In this document: positions 54,681 through 63,344 of the stretch, one piece after another | Layout: every line of letters begins with the position of its first letter | Position numbering within the stretch: position 1 is the stretch's first letter | Source: Blautia massiliensis (ex Durand et al. 2017) | Lineage (GTDB): Bacteria; Bacillota; Clostridia; Lachnospirales; Lachnospiraceae | NCBI RefSeq assembly: GCF_001487165.1 | Contig: NZ_LN913006.1 | Location: forward strand, 530,545 to 594,544 | Direction of reading: 5' to 3' | Length of the DNA: 64,000 nucleotides | Program-made: the position numbers and the translations under genes | Notes under the pieces: generated by a model | Databases searched by the model: none | Seen by the model: only the letters and a program-made list of their open reading frames with translations | Told to the model about the DNA's origin: nothing

Positions 54681-55556
54681 TTACATATGGCTTTTCACAA
54701 ACTGCAGAAAACATTCTGCAGAGGTTGTGAGAGCCATATTTTTTTTATGGGCAATTCCAACAGATAGCTTTTCCAGTCCATTAACCGGGATAGCAACAAG
54801 CGAAGGCTGACGAAAGAACTGAAAGCTGCTTTCTGTAAGAAGACTGATCCCTTCGCCAATTTCCACTGCGCTGACAATAGATTCTGCACGGGCAGTACGC
54901 AGAAGCTGAGGGTGGATCCCTGCATTATGAAAACTTTGCATACAGAAACGGTAAATGGAAGTGTGCGGAGGCATCAGGATAAAAGATTCTTTTTTCAGTT
55001 CGGAAAGAGAGACCGATTTTTTGGACGCAGAGGGATGAGCTTCAGGAAAAACAGCAACCAGACGGTCTGCTGTGAGAGCATGAAAAGTATAGAGTTCCGG
55101 GTCTATCATGTGTTTTCGTACAAAGATCAGATTAAAAAAGTCTTTTTCAAGACCGGAAAGAAGTTCTTCGTCTTCTACCTCTTTCAGAGAAAAAGAAAGC
55201 TCCGGGTGTGTATCACAAAAACTGTGTATCACAGAAGTAAGACGGTACTGAGAAAGAAAAGGAAGTGTTCCAATATGAAGTGCCTGGAGCTTACTGTCCT
55301 TAAAATGGTACACTGCTTCCAGAGAACGATGATACTGTCTGGAAATCTTAAGTGCTTCTTTGTAAAAAAACTCTCCTTCAGGAGTAAGCACAGCAGTACG
55401 CTTGCTGCGGTCCCATAAGGTAAGCTCCAGTTCTTTTTCCAGTTTCATGATCTGCTTGGAAAGGGAGGACTGGGAGATATGCATAGCTTCTGCAGCATCA
55501 AAAAAAGTCCGGGACTGAGCTGCACAGATAAAATAGTCGATCTGTTCAAGAGTCAT
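54681..55556 (-). CDS. LysR-family transcriptional regulator
   Basis: A 291-residue LysR regulator: N-terminal winged helix (LEQIDYFICAAQSRTFFDAAEAMHISQSSLSKQIMKLE), then a substrate-binding domain. It is divergent from the ubiD-type gene and is its likely activator, as LysR regulators often face decarboxylase operons; the aromatic effector is unknown. Its 3' end overlaps the feoAB terminator (54685-54746), so the last 20 codons are also a hairpin in the opposite direction. Confidence 0.9.
   Translation of the reverse strand: MTLEQIDYFICAAQSRTFFDAAEAMHISQSSLSKQIMKLEKELELTLWDRSKRTAVLTPEGEFFYKEALKISRQYHRSLEAVYHFKDSKLQALHIGTLPFLSQYRLTSVIHSFCDTHPELSFSLKEVEDEELLSGLEKDFFNLIFVRKHMIDPELYTFHALTADRLVAVFPEAHPSASKKSVSLSELKKESFILMPPHTSIYRFCMQSFHNAGIHPQLLRTARAESIVSAVEIGEGISLLTESSFQFFRQPSLVAIPVNGLEKLSVGIAHKKNMALTTSAECFLQFVKSHM
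54685..54746 (+). terminator. feoAB terminator inside the LysR coding end
   Basis: ATATGGCT...CACAA-CTGCAGA pairs with TCTGCAG...TTGTG...AGCCATAT, followed by eight T. The whole element is in the last codons of the convergent LysR gene. Confidence 0.85.
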
Positions 55557-55727
55557 GGTAACACCTGCCTTTTAGAAAATAGTGACGAATCATTCCATAT
55601 TGGAAACAATTATATCATAGAAAGAATTGATTCACCATGTAAAAAAGAGATAAAATAACATAAGAAAATAAAGATGTTACTGAGAACGGAGTGAACAGTA
55701 ATATAAAGATAACGCAGGAGGTTTTTT

Positions 55728-57194
55728 ATGGCAGAAAAAGTAAGAGATCTGAGAAGTGCTCTGGCACTTCTGGAGCAGATGCCAGATCAGCTGATCGAAA
55801 CAGAGGTGGAAGTTGATCCGATGGCAGAGCTTGCAGGGGTATATCGTTATGTAGGAGCCGGTGGAACGGTGAAGCGTCCCACAAAGGAAGGACCTGCCAT
55901 GATCTTTAATCGTATAAAAGGACACCCGGATGCAAAGGTAGCTATCGGTCTTCTGGCAAGCAGAAAAAGAGTTGCTGCTTTACTTGACACTCAGCCGGAA
56001 AATCTTGGAAAGATGCTCTGCAAAAGCGTGGAGAATCCAATTCCACCAGTCGATCTTGAAGGCGATGCACCGTGTCAGCAGGTGGTGCATAAGGCAGCAG
56101 ATCCAGATTTTGACCTCTATAAGCTGGTTCCTGCGCCAACGAACACACCGGATGATGCGGGCCCGTATATCACACTTGGCATGTGCTACGCCACACACCC
56201 GGATACTGGAGTTCACGATGTGACCATTCATCGTCTTTGCATTCAGGGAAAAGATGAGCTTTCCATTTTCTTTACACCTGGTGCCAGACATATCGGAGCA
56301 ATGGCAGAGCGTGCTGAGGAGCTGGGACAAAGGCTGCCTATTTCTATCAGTATCGGAGTTGATCCTGCTATTGAGATCGGTTCCTGTTTTGAGCCACCTA
56401 CAACACCACTGGGGTATGATGAGCTGTCTGTAGCCGGTGCACTGCGCAAAGAGCCGGTGAAACTCTGTAAATGTTTAACCGTTAACGAGCGTGCCATCGC
56501 CAATGCGGAATACGTGATCGAGGGAGAAGTGATCCCGGGTGTGCGTGTAAAGGAAGATCAGAACAGCAATACCGGATACGCCATGCCGGAGTTTCCGGGA
56601 TATACAGGGCCTGCAAGTGATCAGTGCTGGCTGATCAAGGTTACAGCAGTGACACATCGTGAAAATCCGATCATGCAGACCTGTATCGGGCCAAGTGAGG
56701 AGCACGTATCCATGGCGGGAATCCCTACAGAGGCCAGCATCTATGGCATGGTGGAAAAAGCAATGCCTGGAAGACTTCAGAACGTATACTGCAGCAGTGC
56801 CGGAGGTGGAAAGTATATGGCTGTCCTTCAGTTTAAAAAGCTTTCTCAAAGTGATGAGGGAAGACAGCGTCAGGCTGCACTTCTTGCATTTTCCGCCTTC
56901 AGTGAGCTGAAAAATGTATTTCTGGTAGATGAAGATGTGGACTGCTTTGATATGAATGACGTACTTTGGGCGATGAATACGAGATTCCAGGGGGATGTGG
57001 ATGTGATCACCATTCCGGGTGTCCGTTGTCATCCTCTTGATCCGTCCAATGATCCTGCATTTTCTCCAAGTATTCGTGATCATGGAATTGCATGCAAGAC
57101 TATTTTTGACTGTACGGTGCCTTATGATCTGAAGGAAGATTTTCACAGAGCCCGTTTTATGGAACTGGATCCGGAGAAATGGCTGAAAAAATGA
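55728..57194 (+). CDS. UbiD-family decarboxylase (gallate/hydroxyarylate, LpdC-like)
   Basis: A 488-residue UbiD-superfamily enzyme using prenylated FMN. N-terminal part VYRYVGAGGTVKRPTKEGPAMIFN is typical of non-oxidative hydroxyarylate decarboxylases. Later segments such as GIPTEASIYG and RCHPLDPSNDPAF carry conserved acid and prFMN contacts. It would decarboxylate a phenolic acid; gallate, protocatechuate and vanillate enzymes belong to this group. ATG 55728 after AGGAGG. It is the first gene of a ubiD-ubiX-lpdD operon. Confidence 0.88.
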   Translation: MAEKVRDLRSALALLEQMPDQLIETEVEVDPMAELAGVYRYVGAGGTVKRPTKEGPAMIFNRIKGHPDAKVAIGLLASRKRVAALLDTQPENLGKMLCKSVENPIPPVDLEGDAPCQQVVHKAADPDFDLYKLVPAPTNTPDDAGPYITLGMCYATHPDTGVHDVTIHRLCIQGKDELSIFFTPGARHIGAMAERAEELGQRLPISISIGVDPAIEIGSCFEPPTTPLGYDELSVAGALRKEPVKLCKCLTVNERAIANAEYVIEGEVIPGVRVKEDQNSNTGYAMPEFPGYTGPASDQCWLIKVTAVTHRENPIMQTCIGPSEEHVSMAGIPTEASIYGMVEKAMPGRLQNVYCSSAGGGKYMAVLQFKKLSQSDEGRQRQAALLAFSAFSELKNVFLVDEDVDCFDMNDVLWAMNTRFQGDVDVITIPGVRCHPLDPSNDPAFSPSIRDHGIACKTIFDCTVPYDLKEDFHRARFMELDPEKWLKK

Positions 57195-57760
57195 AAAAGA
57201 GAATTATAGTTGGTGCGACAGGTGCAAGCGGCCTGCCGCTCCTTGTAAAATGTCTGGAGATCATCCGGGAGAATCCGGATTTTGAGTCTTATCTGATCAT
57301 GAGTTCCAGTGCAGAGCTGACTCTTCGCCAGGAGACGGAGCTGGAACCGGAGGATGTGAAACGATTGGCAGATCATGTATGTGCACCGGGAGAAATTGGG
57401 GCAAAACCGGCCAGTGGTTCTTTCAAAACAGAGGGGATGCTGATCGTGCCCTGCAGCATGAAGACGATCGCGGGGATCCACAGTGGCTATGCAGATAATC
57501 TTATTCTGCGTGCGGCAGATGTGACGGTCAAGGAACAGAGAATACTGGTGCTGGCAGCCAGAGAAACACCGTTAAGCGGGATTCATCTCCGAAATCTTTA
57601 TGAGCTTTCCATGCTTCCGGGAGTGCGGATCATTCCGCCGATGCTGACGTTTTATCATAAACCGGAGAGCATTGATGATATGGTGTATCATATTGCAGCA
57701 AAGCTTTTGGAACCGTTTGGGATCGAAGCAAAGGAGTATCGCAGATGGAATGGATTATAA
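57191..57760 (+). CDS. UbiX-family flavin prenyltransferase (LpdB-like)
   Basis: A 189-residue flavoprotein with IIVGATGASG at the N-terminus and MLIVPCSMKTIAGIHSGYADNLILRAADV, then LVLAARETPLSGIHLRN. UbiX makes the prenyl-FMN cofactor for UbiD. ATG 57191 overlaps the ubiD stop (ATGA); an in-frame ATG at 57179 is also possible. It overlaps the next gene by 16 bases. Confidence 0.88.
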   Translation: MKKRIIVGATGASGLPLLVKCLEIIRENPDFESYLIMSSSAELTLRQETELEPEDVKRLADHVCAPGEIGAKPASGSFKTEGMLIVPCSMKTIAGIHSGYADNLILRAADVTVKEQRILVLAARETPLSGIHLRNLYELSMLPGVRIIPPMLTFYHKPESIDDMVYHIAAKLLEPFGIEAKEYRRWNGL

Positions 57761-58125
57761 AAGAGTGTGTGGAGACTGCAGGCTGTGAGCTGGAGGTCAG
57801 TGCTGCATTTATCGGAGAGGATGTGCTTATCTGTCTGAAAGGCGGAGAGAGACCTCATCTGGGATGTGTGGTGCAGACGGAACCGAGAGTGTCTCTGACA
57901 GGGGATGGTTCTGTGAGTGCGACTTCTTCAGTTTTGAATTTTCCGGGACATAAGGACGAGGTGATCTGCCGGTGGATGGCGGAGAAGGTTTCGAAAGAGC
58001 TGGGAAAGAGAGTGGTTTGCACCGGGGGATTTCATAAGGATGGTATTTCGGAGAAAGAGATCCGGGAGGTGCAGGGAAGTGTTGTGCGTCTGACAGAGAT
58101 GGTGATAGAAGGACTGCAGCGGTAG
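57745..58125 (+). CDS. LpdD-like small subunit / prFMN chaperone
   Basis: A 126-residue protein with no membrane segment and a conserved look: LKGGERPHLGCVVQTEPR, TSSVLNFPGHKDEVICRWMAEKVS. It matches the LpdD/VdcD group encoded with LpdB/LpdC in lactic and other bacteria and thought to deliver or maintain the cofactor of the decarboxylase. The triad order UbiD-UbiX-LpdD supports this. Confidence 0.8.
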   Translation: MEWIIKECVETAGCELEVSAAFIGEDVLICLKGGERPHLGCVVQTEPRVSLTGDGSVSATSSVLNFPGHKDEVICRWMAEKVSKELGKRVVCTGGFHKDGISEKEIREVQGSVVRLTEMVIEGLQR

Positions 58126-58136
58126 TTGAGTAACGA

Positions 58137-58229
58137 ACGGCTGGAACCTGCTAAAGTTATTTTCCAAAAGTCCGAAACTTTCTTCGCTCAAACAGCGAAT
58201 TTTTGAAAAATAACGCAGATTCCAGCCGT
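58137..58229. repeat. Inverted-repeat element (hairpin family copy 2)
   Basis: ACGGCTGGAA at 58137-58146 and TTCCAGCCGT at 58220-58229 form the outer stem. The inner arms CAAAAGTCCGAA and the complementary GAATTTTTG close a 20-base loop. The arms are near-identical to the core of the element at 5043-5252. Lying between convergent genes, it may also act as a bidirectional terminator. Confidence 0.78.
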
Positions 58230-58247
58230 CTAAAATGTTTCTGTATT

Positions 58248-59621
58248 CTATTTATTTTCAAATATATTCTCGCGGGTAATATTCTTAGCCCACTTCCCAC
58301 TGAGATACCTTTTGATCACCCATGGCCACTTCACAAATTCATCCGTACAGAGCAGAAAATACACCCACATAACCGGCAGCTTCAGTACAAAAGCAGTGAA
58401 GAATCCAAGGGGTACTGCATATACCCACATATCAATGGTATCACAGATCAGACCAAACTTTGTATCACCACCTGCCCGGAACACACCAGCGATCAGGGTT
58501 GTATTTACGGCAGACCCCATAATATAGTAGCTGTTGATCAGAAGCATATATTTCAGATAATGCATGGCAGTGGGTGTCAGGGACGCAAATCTCATTACGA
58601 ACGGTGTGATGGCAAGAACGATAAGTCCGCCCAAAAAACCTGCAATAACAGTAAGCTTCAGTGTTTTGGAAGCATAACGCCTGGAACGTTCCAGATCGCC
58701 CTGCCCCATAACATTGCCTAGAAGGATACCTCCTGCACTGGCAATACCAAAACAGAAAACAGAGCCGATATTACGGACTACTACAACCAGAGAATTGGCA
58801 GCAACCGCATCCGTACCAAGATGCCCCAGGATCACAGAGTACATGGAAAAACCAATACTCCAGGAAATATCATTGCCAAGAGCCGGCAGGGAAAGCCGCA
58901 CGAAATCACTGAACAGCAGTTTGTTTTTTGTGAACATACATCGGAGATCCAGTCGGACATTTTTGCTGAAAGCAGAAACAATAAAACAGGCGATCAGCTC
59001 GATCATTCTGGAAAGTGCAGTAGCAATAGCTACACCGGTAGCACCAAGCTTGGGTGCTCCGAACAATCCGAAGATAAAAGTCGCATTCAAAAGGATATTC
59101 AGTCCAAAGGCCAGCATATTCATCGCCATGCTGGTAGTCACCCGTCCAATGCTTCGAAGAACAGCCAGATAAACCTCCGTCATACCCCAGCAGATATAGG
59201 TGATACCCATAATGCGGATATAGGAAGAACCAATGGCCAGAAGCTTCGGATCATTGGTGAACAGTTTCATCATCATCTGCGGCATGGTAAATGCAACGAG
59301 CGCCACGAGAACAGAGATGATCATGGAAAAACGAAGAGCGATTCCCTCGATGATCTGAATGGCTTTGTAATCTCCCTTTCCATAATACTGGGCACAAAGC
59401 AGGGTGGCTCCCGTACCAAGACCGTAATATACCATAAACAGGACATTGGAATAATTCGCTGCTAGAGATACTGCGGAGATGGATGACTGACCTACAAAGT
59501 TCAGCATGATAACATCGGCAGAATTTACTGCTGCACTTAGCAGGTTCTGAATGATGATGGGGATGACAAGCTTAACGATCTGTGGATAAAAATCATCCCG
59601 CTGTGAAAGTTGATTTCTCAT
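58248..59621 (-). CDS. MATE-family efflux transporter
   Basis: A 457-residue protein with about 12 membrane helices. The opening IVKLVIPIIIQNLLSAAVNSADVIMLNFVG is typical MATE. It exchanges drugs or metabolites for Na+ or H+. ATG 59621 is chosen because GGGAGGAGGAA precedes it, and the 44-residue upstream extension lacks homology. Its substrate is unknown; the neighbouring phenolic decarboxylase operon is convergent, so a link is only contextual. Confidence 0.9.
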   Translation of the reverse strand: MRNQLSQRDDFYPQIVKLVIPIIIQNLLSAAVNSADVIMLNFVGQSSISAVSLAANYSNVLFMVYYGLGTGATLLCAQYYGKGDYKAIQIIEGIALRFSMIISVLVALVAFTMPQMMMKLFTNDPKLLAIGSSYIRIMGITYICWGMTEVYLAVLRSIGRVTTSMAMNMLAFGLNILLNATFIFGLFGAPKLGATGVAIATALSRMIELIACFIVSAFSKNVRLDLRCMFTKNKLLFSDFVRLSLPALGNDISWSIGFSMYSVILGHLGTDAVAANSLVVVVRNIGSVFCFGIASAGGILLGNVMGQGDLERSRRYASKTLKLTVIAGFLGGLIVLAITPFVMRFASLTPTAMHYLKYMLLINSYYIMGSAVNTTLIAGVFRAGGDTKFGLICDTIDMWVYAVPLGFFTAFVLKLPVMWVYFLLCTDEFVKWPWVIKRYLSGKWAKNITRENIFENK

Positions 59622-59899
59622 TTCCTCCTCCCAAAAAATACAATTACAATGACGTGAAAAACAGTAGATCACATACATGGTAACTGTGTCAGCTTTTGTA
59701 AAAAATGAAAGCAGACATGATTGCACGATAACATAGTTTACAGGCAGTGTCAATCGGCAAACTGTGGAACTGTTTAAACAACTTACGGGAAAATGACGAA
59801 TATAAAAAATGCATAAAAAACCATATCAGCAGTTGTTGAGATTTCCAATCCATGATAAACTGAATGAAGATATTTTTCAGAGAAAGAGGAGTAAAAAAT

Positions 59900-61390
59900 A
59901 TGCCAGTTTTTGATTTCAGCGCAGCGCCGGCAGATAAAAAAGAGACAAAAAGCCAGTGCACATATACAACATTTCGTTCTAATGAAACAAAAGCCACACC
60001 GGAGAAACCGGTGCTGATCCTGGATAACAGCAAAAGAGAGTGGAAACATCATTCCTGCGGATATTTTTCCAATCCTGCGAAGCAGACTGCATTTGAGTTT
60101 AAGGAAGAGGACGGTGTTTTTCCGGCAGACATCCTGAAGATCGATTCCCGTTTTACAAGCCTGATCAAATGGCTCGGAGAAAATCATATCAACATCCGTC
60201 TTTCAGGACAGAATACAGAAGAAGGATATGCCGTTTACAAAATCCGCGAGATCGCTTTTGGCGGAGGCACCAAGCTTTCTGCTGAGGACGGATTTCTTCA
60301 GTTTATGATCGAGCGTCTGTTTGCAAGCAGTGCGCCGGCAGAAGAAAATGAGAACGATGAGGAGGAAGAAGACGGTGACGATATGAAGCTTACCAGTATT
60401 CAGAGTATCACCGACTTTATGAACTGTGCCGGAAAGACTATGCCGGATAATATCCGTCTCTGGGCAAGAAGAAATCTGGCAGTTGCCCGTTCTCATGAGG
60501 TTTCTCAGGAGGAAAGACGCCATGCCCAGAGAGCACTTTCCATCATGATGAATATTCAGTGGAAGCATAATTATTTTGAGTCTATTGATCCGAAGGAAGC
60601 ACGCCGTATCCTGGATGAGGAGCTTTATGGAATGGAGCGTGTAAAACAGAGGATCATTGAGACGATCATTCAGATTAATCGTACTCATACACTTCCTGCC
60701 TACGGACTGCTTCTTGTAGGACCTGCAGGTACCGGTAAATCTCAGATCGCTTATGCAGTTGCAAGAATCCTGAAAATGCCGTGGACAACCCTGGATATGA
60801 GTTCGATCAATGATCCGGAACAGCTTACAGGAAGCTCTCGTGTTTATGCAAATGCCAAGCCTGGAATCATCATGGAGGCTTTTTCCATGGCAGGAGAATC
60901 CAATCTGGTATTTATCATCAATGAGCTTGACAAGGCTGCATCAGGTAAAGGAAACGGAAATCCGGCAGACGTGCTTCTGACACTGCTGGATAATCTTGGT
61001 TTTACAGATAACTATATGGAATGTATGGTTCCGACAGTTGGTGTCTATCCTATTGCCACAGCCAATGATAAGGCACAGATCAGCGCACCTCTGATGTCAC
61101 GTTTTGCAGTGATCGATATTCCTGATTACACACCGGAGGAAAAGAAGATCATCTTTTCCAGATTTGCGCTTCCCAAGGTTCTGAAACGTATGAGCCTGAA
61201 ACAGGAAGAATGTATCGTAACAGATGAGGCGCTGGACGCAGTAATTAAGAAATTTGAAGATACCACAGGAATCCGTGATCTGGAGCAGGCTGCGGAGCAT
61301 ATTGCGGCCAATGCCCTGTATCAGATCGAGGTGGATCATGTGAAGGCTGTAACCTTTACTCCCGAGATGGTACAGGAGCTTTTGGACTGA
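59900..61390 (+). CDS. Lon-like AAA+ ATPase without protease domain
   Basis: A 496-residue protein. Residues 1-155 are a novel N-terminal region, followed by an acidic stretch (EENENDEEEEDGDD), a helical segment (about 165-230) and a Lon-type AAA+ module with LDEELYGMERVKQRIIE, Walker A GPAGTGKS (274-281), sensor 1 PIATAND, the arginine-finger segment LMSRFAVIDIPDYT and sensor 2 GIRDLEQ. The Walker B reads FIINELDK, with Asn341 where Lon has Asp and Glu342 retained. The Lon Ser-Lys protease domain is absent. It may be a remodelling ATPase; its partner is unknown. ATG 59900 after AGAGGAG. Confidence 0.85.
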   Translation: MPVFDFSAAPADKKETKSQCTYTTFRSNETKATPEKPVLILDNSKREWKHHSCGYFSNPAKQTAFEFKEEDGVFPADILKIDSRFTSLIKWLGENHINIRLSGQNTEEGYAVYKIREIAFGGGTKLSAEDGFLQFMIERLFASSAPAEENENDEEEEDGDDMKLTSIQSITDFMNCAGKTMPDNIRLWARRNLAVARSHEVSQEERRHAQRALSIMMNIQWKHNYFESIDPKEARRILDEELYGMERVKQRIIETIIQINRTHTLPAYGLLLVGPAGTGKSQIAYAVARILKMPWTTLDMSSINDPEQLTGSSRVYANAKPGIIMEAFSMAGESNLVFIINELDKAASGKGNGNPADVLLTLLDNLGFTDNYMECMVPTVGVYPIATANDKAQISAPLMSRFAVIDIPDYTPEEKKIIFSRFALPKVLKRMSLKQEECIVTDEALDAVIKKFEDTTGIRDLEQAAEHIAANALYQIEVDHVKAVTFTPEMVQELLD

Positions 61391-61414
61391 CAAAGGGATC
61401 TGTTTTGCAATGAT

Positions 61415-61450
61415 AAAAATGCTTCCGGAGATTTTTTCGGAAGCATTTTT
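61415..61450 (+). terminator. Terminator of the AAA+ gene
   Basis: AAAAATGCTTCCG and CGGAAGCATTTTT pair perfectly; the second arm ends in a T run. Confidence 0.85.
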
Positions 61451-61526
61451 GGCTGAGGGAATGCACCTGTTTATGCCGGGCCTGTCTGATCGTAAAGGAA
61501 AATTATAAAAATAATGAAATCAGGGA

Positions 61527-61555
61527 TTGCCTGAGAAAGTGTAAATGTGTATAAT
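61527..61555 (+). promoter_or_regulatory. Promoter of lacI copy 2
   Basis: TTGCCT (61527-61532), 17-base spacer, TATAAT (61550-61555). Confidence 0.65.
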
Positions 61556-61565
61556 GGGACAAAGA

Positions 61566-61590
61566 GCGTGCGCGTGAACACAAAGCGCAC
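61566..61590. promoter_or_regulatory. Candidate LacI autoregulatory operator
   Basis: GTGCGC (61568-61573) and GCGCAC (61585-61590) are inverted repeats with an internal GAACAC. They share AAAGAGCGTG and the GTGTTC half-site with the iolG palindrome, and lie just after the -10 box. Confidence 0.5.
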
Positions 61591-61614
61591 AGGAGAGGTT
61601 TTGGAGGGTAAAAT

Positions 61615-62646
61615 ATGGCAGTAACATTACAACAGATTGCGGAAGCAGCAGGAGTTTCAAGAGGCACTGTGGACAGGGCACTGAACAACAGAGGCCGTAT
61701 CCGCCCGGAAGTAGAGGAAAGGATCAAAAGGATCGCCCGGGAGATGGGATACCAGCCCAGCCGTGCCGGTCGTGCTCTTGCCATGGCAAAGAGAAAGATC
61801 CGTATCGGTGTGATCCTTCAGTATATGGAGACTCCTTTTATGCAGCAGGTTTTAAATGGGGTCCTGGAAGCAAAAGAAGAAGTGGAGAGCTTTGGCGGAA
61901 CAGTAAAGATCTATGAGATCGAAGGTGTGGAACCGGAAAAAGTAATGGCTGCAATGGAAGAACTCCGGGAAAAGGGGTTTAATGGAATCGCGCTGACTCC
62001 ATCAGAGGATCAGCTTTTGAGAGCGAGGATCGATCAGTATCAGGAAGAGTATGGAATTCCGATAGTTACCTTTAATGCGGATCTGGAAGATACAAAAAGG
62101 TTATGCTTTGTGGGACAGGATACCTTTCAGGCCGGTCGTACGGCAGCAGGCCTGATGTGGGAGATGACAGGCGGAAACGGGCAGGTTGCCATAATTTCCG
62201 GACAGGTTGCCAATCCTGGTCTGATCAGCAGGCAGAAAGGATTTACGACAGAGATTAAAGAAAGCTTTCCGGGAATCGAGATCGTGGATATAAGGTATTC
62301 TTATGATGACGAATGGGTGGCATCCAAGATCGTGGAAGAATTTCTGGAGCTTTATCCGGAGCTGACCGGGATCTATATTACGGGTCATGGTGTAAAGGGT
62401 GTCTGCCAGACCTTGCAGAAGCTTGGAAAGGATAAAACCATGCATGTGATCGCCAATGATTTCCTGGAAGAAAATCTGAAATGGCTGAAAGAGGGGACGA
62501 TCAATTTCCTTATCGGTCAGGATGCGGCTGTACAGGGACATTCTCCGGTGATTATTTTGTTCCAGCTTCTCTTTGACAGCAAGGCACCGGAAAAGGAATA
62601 CCAGTATACAGATATTGTGATCCGGACGAAATATAATATGGATTAA
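61615..62646 (+). CDS. LacI-family transcriptional regulator (copy 2)
   Basis: A 343-residue LacI protein paralogous to the one at 3965: the same helix-turn-helix core (QIAEAAGVSRGTVDRALNN, then RGRIRPEV) and a matching binding domain (VTFNADLEDTKRLCFVGQD against VTFTSDVEDTKRLCFVGQN). GGAGGG precedes the ATG. It is monocistronic or weakly linked to the gamma-carbonic anhydrase gene 88 bases downstream. Likely autoregulated through the palindrome in its own leader. Confidence 0.92.
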   Translation: MAVTLQQIAEAAGVSRGTVDRALNNRGRIRPEVEERIKRIAREMGYQPSRAGRALAMAKRKIRIGVILQYMETPFMQQVLNGVLEAKEEVESFGGTVKIYEIEGVEPEKVMAAMEELREKGFNGIALTPSEDQLLRARIDQYQEEYGIPIVTFNADLEDTKRLCFVGQDTFQAGRTAAGLMWEMTGGNGQVAIISGQVANPGLISRQKGFTTEIKESFPGIEIVDIRYSYDDEWVASKIVEEFLELYPELTGIYITGHGVKGVCQTLQKLGKDKTMHVIANDFLEENLKWLKEGTINFLIGQDAAVQGHSPVIILFQLLFDSKAPEKEYQYTDIVIRTKYNMD

Positions 62647-62733
62647 AAAGGAATTGCTGTTGCGTATAGAACCCATGATCAGAAATATCATATGGCAGAA
62701 TCCTGTACAGGGAAAGCAGATTCAGGAGGAAAA

Positions 62734-63237
62734 ATGAATTATAAAAATGTAAAGATCGCAGAAGGTGCCAGGATCGCAAAGCAGTCTGTGATCCTTGGAA
62801 ATGTAACGATCGGCCGTGACAGCTGTGTATTATATTATGCGGTGATCCGCGGGGATGATGCGCCGGTAGTGATCGGAGAAGAAACAAATATCCAGGAAAA
62901 CTGTACCATTCATGTGAGCCACAACATGCCGGTCCATATCGGAAACAACGTTACTGTGGGACATAATGCGGTGATCCATGGATGTACCATCGGAGACCGG
63001 ACATTGATCGGAATGGGAGCCGTGATCCTGGATGGTGCAAAGATCGGAAACGACTGTATCATAGGAGCCGGCAGTCTTGTGACTAAAAATGCGGTGATCC
63101 CGGATGGTTCTCTGGTAATGGGAAGTCCGGCCAGGATCAAACGAAATCTTACCTGGGAAGAGAAGCTTGGTATCGTGGAAAACAGCAAAGAATATCTTGC
63201 TGTGTCCGAAGAGATGAAAGCACAGGATGTATTATAA
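62734..63237 (+). CDS. Gamma-carbonic anhydrase-like hexapeptide protein
   Basis: A 167-residue left-handed beta-helix protein. Probable zinc ligands are His60, His77 and His82 (TIHVSHN, VGHNAVIHGC), with Arg39 and Asp41 of IRGDDAPV also in place, as in the YrdA/PaaY/CamH-type gamma-CA group. It may hydrate CO2 or act as a thioesterase-like protein. ATG 62734 after CAGGAGG. Confidence 0.88.
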   Translation: MNYKNVKIAEGARIAKQSVILGNVTIGRDSCVLYYAVIRGDDAPVVIGEETNIQENCTIHVSHNMPVHIGNNVTVGHNAVIHGCTIGDRTLIGMGAVILDGAKIGNDCIIGAGSLVTKNAVIPDGSLVMGSPARIKRNLTWEEKLGIVENSKEYLAVSEEMKAQDVL

Positions 63238-63264
63238 AAAAGTGAAGAAGACATTTGTAAACGG

Positions 63265-63307
63265 ACAGCTCCGACTGCTTTGTAATATGAGAAGCAGTCG
63301 GAGCTGT
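63265..63307. terminator. Perfect hairpin between convergent genes
   Basis: ACAGCTCCGACTGCTT and AAGCAGTCGGAGCTGT form a perfect 16-bp stem with an 11-base loop. The T run is weak on both strands; it probably serves both the gamma-CA-like gene and the symporter gene. Confidence 0.6.
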
Positions 63308-63344
63308 AACTTTGTTATATAAAATGCTTATATTTATCGTTTTT

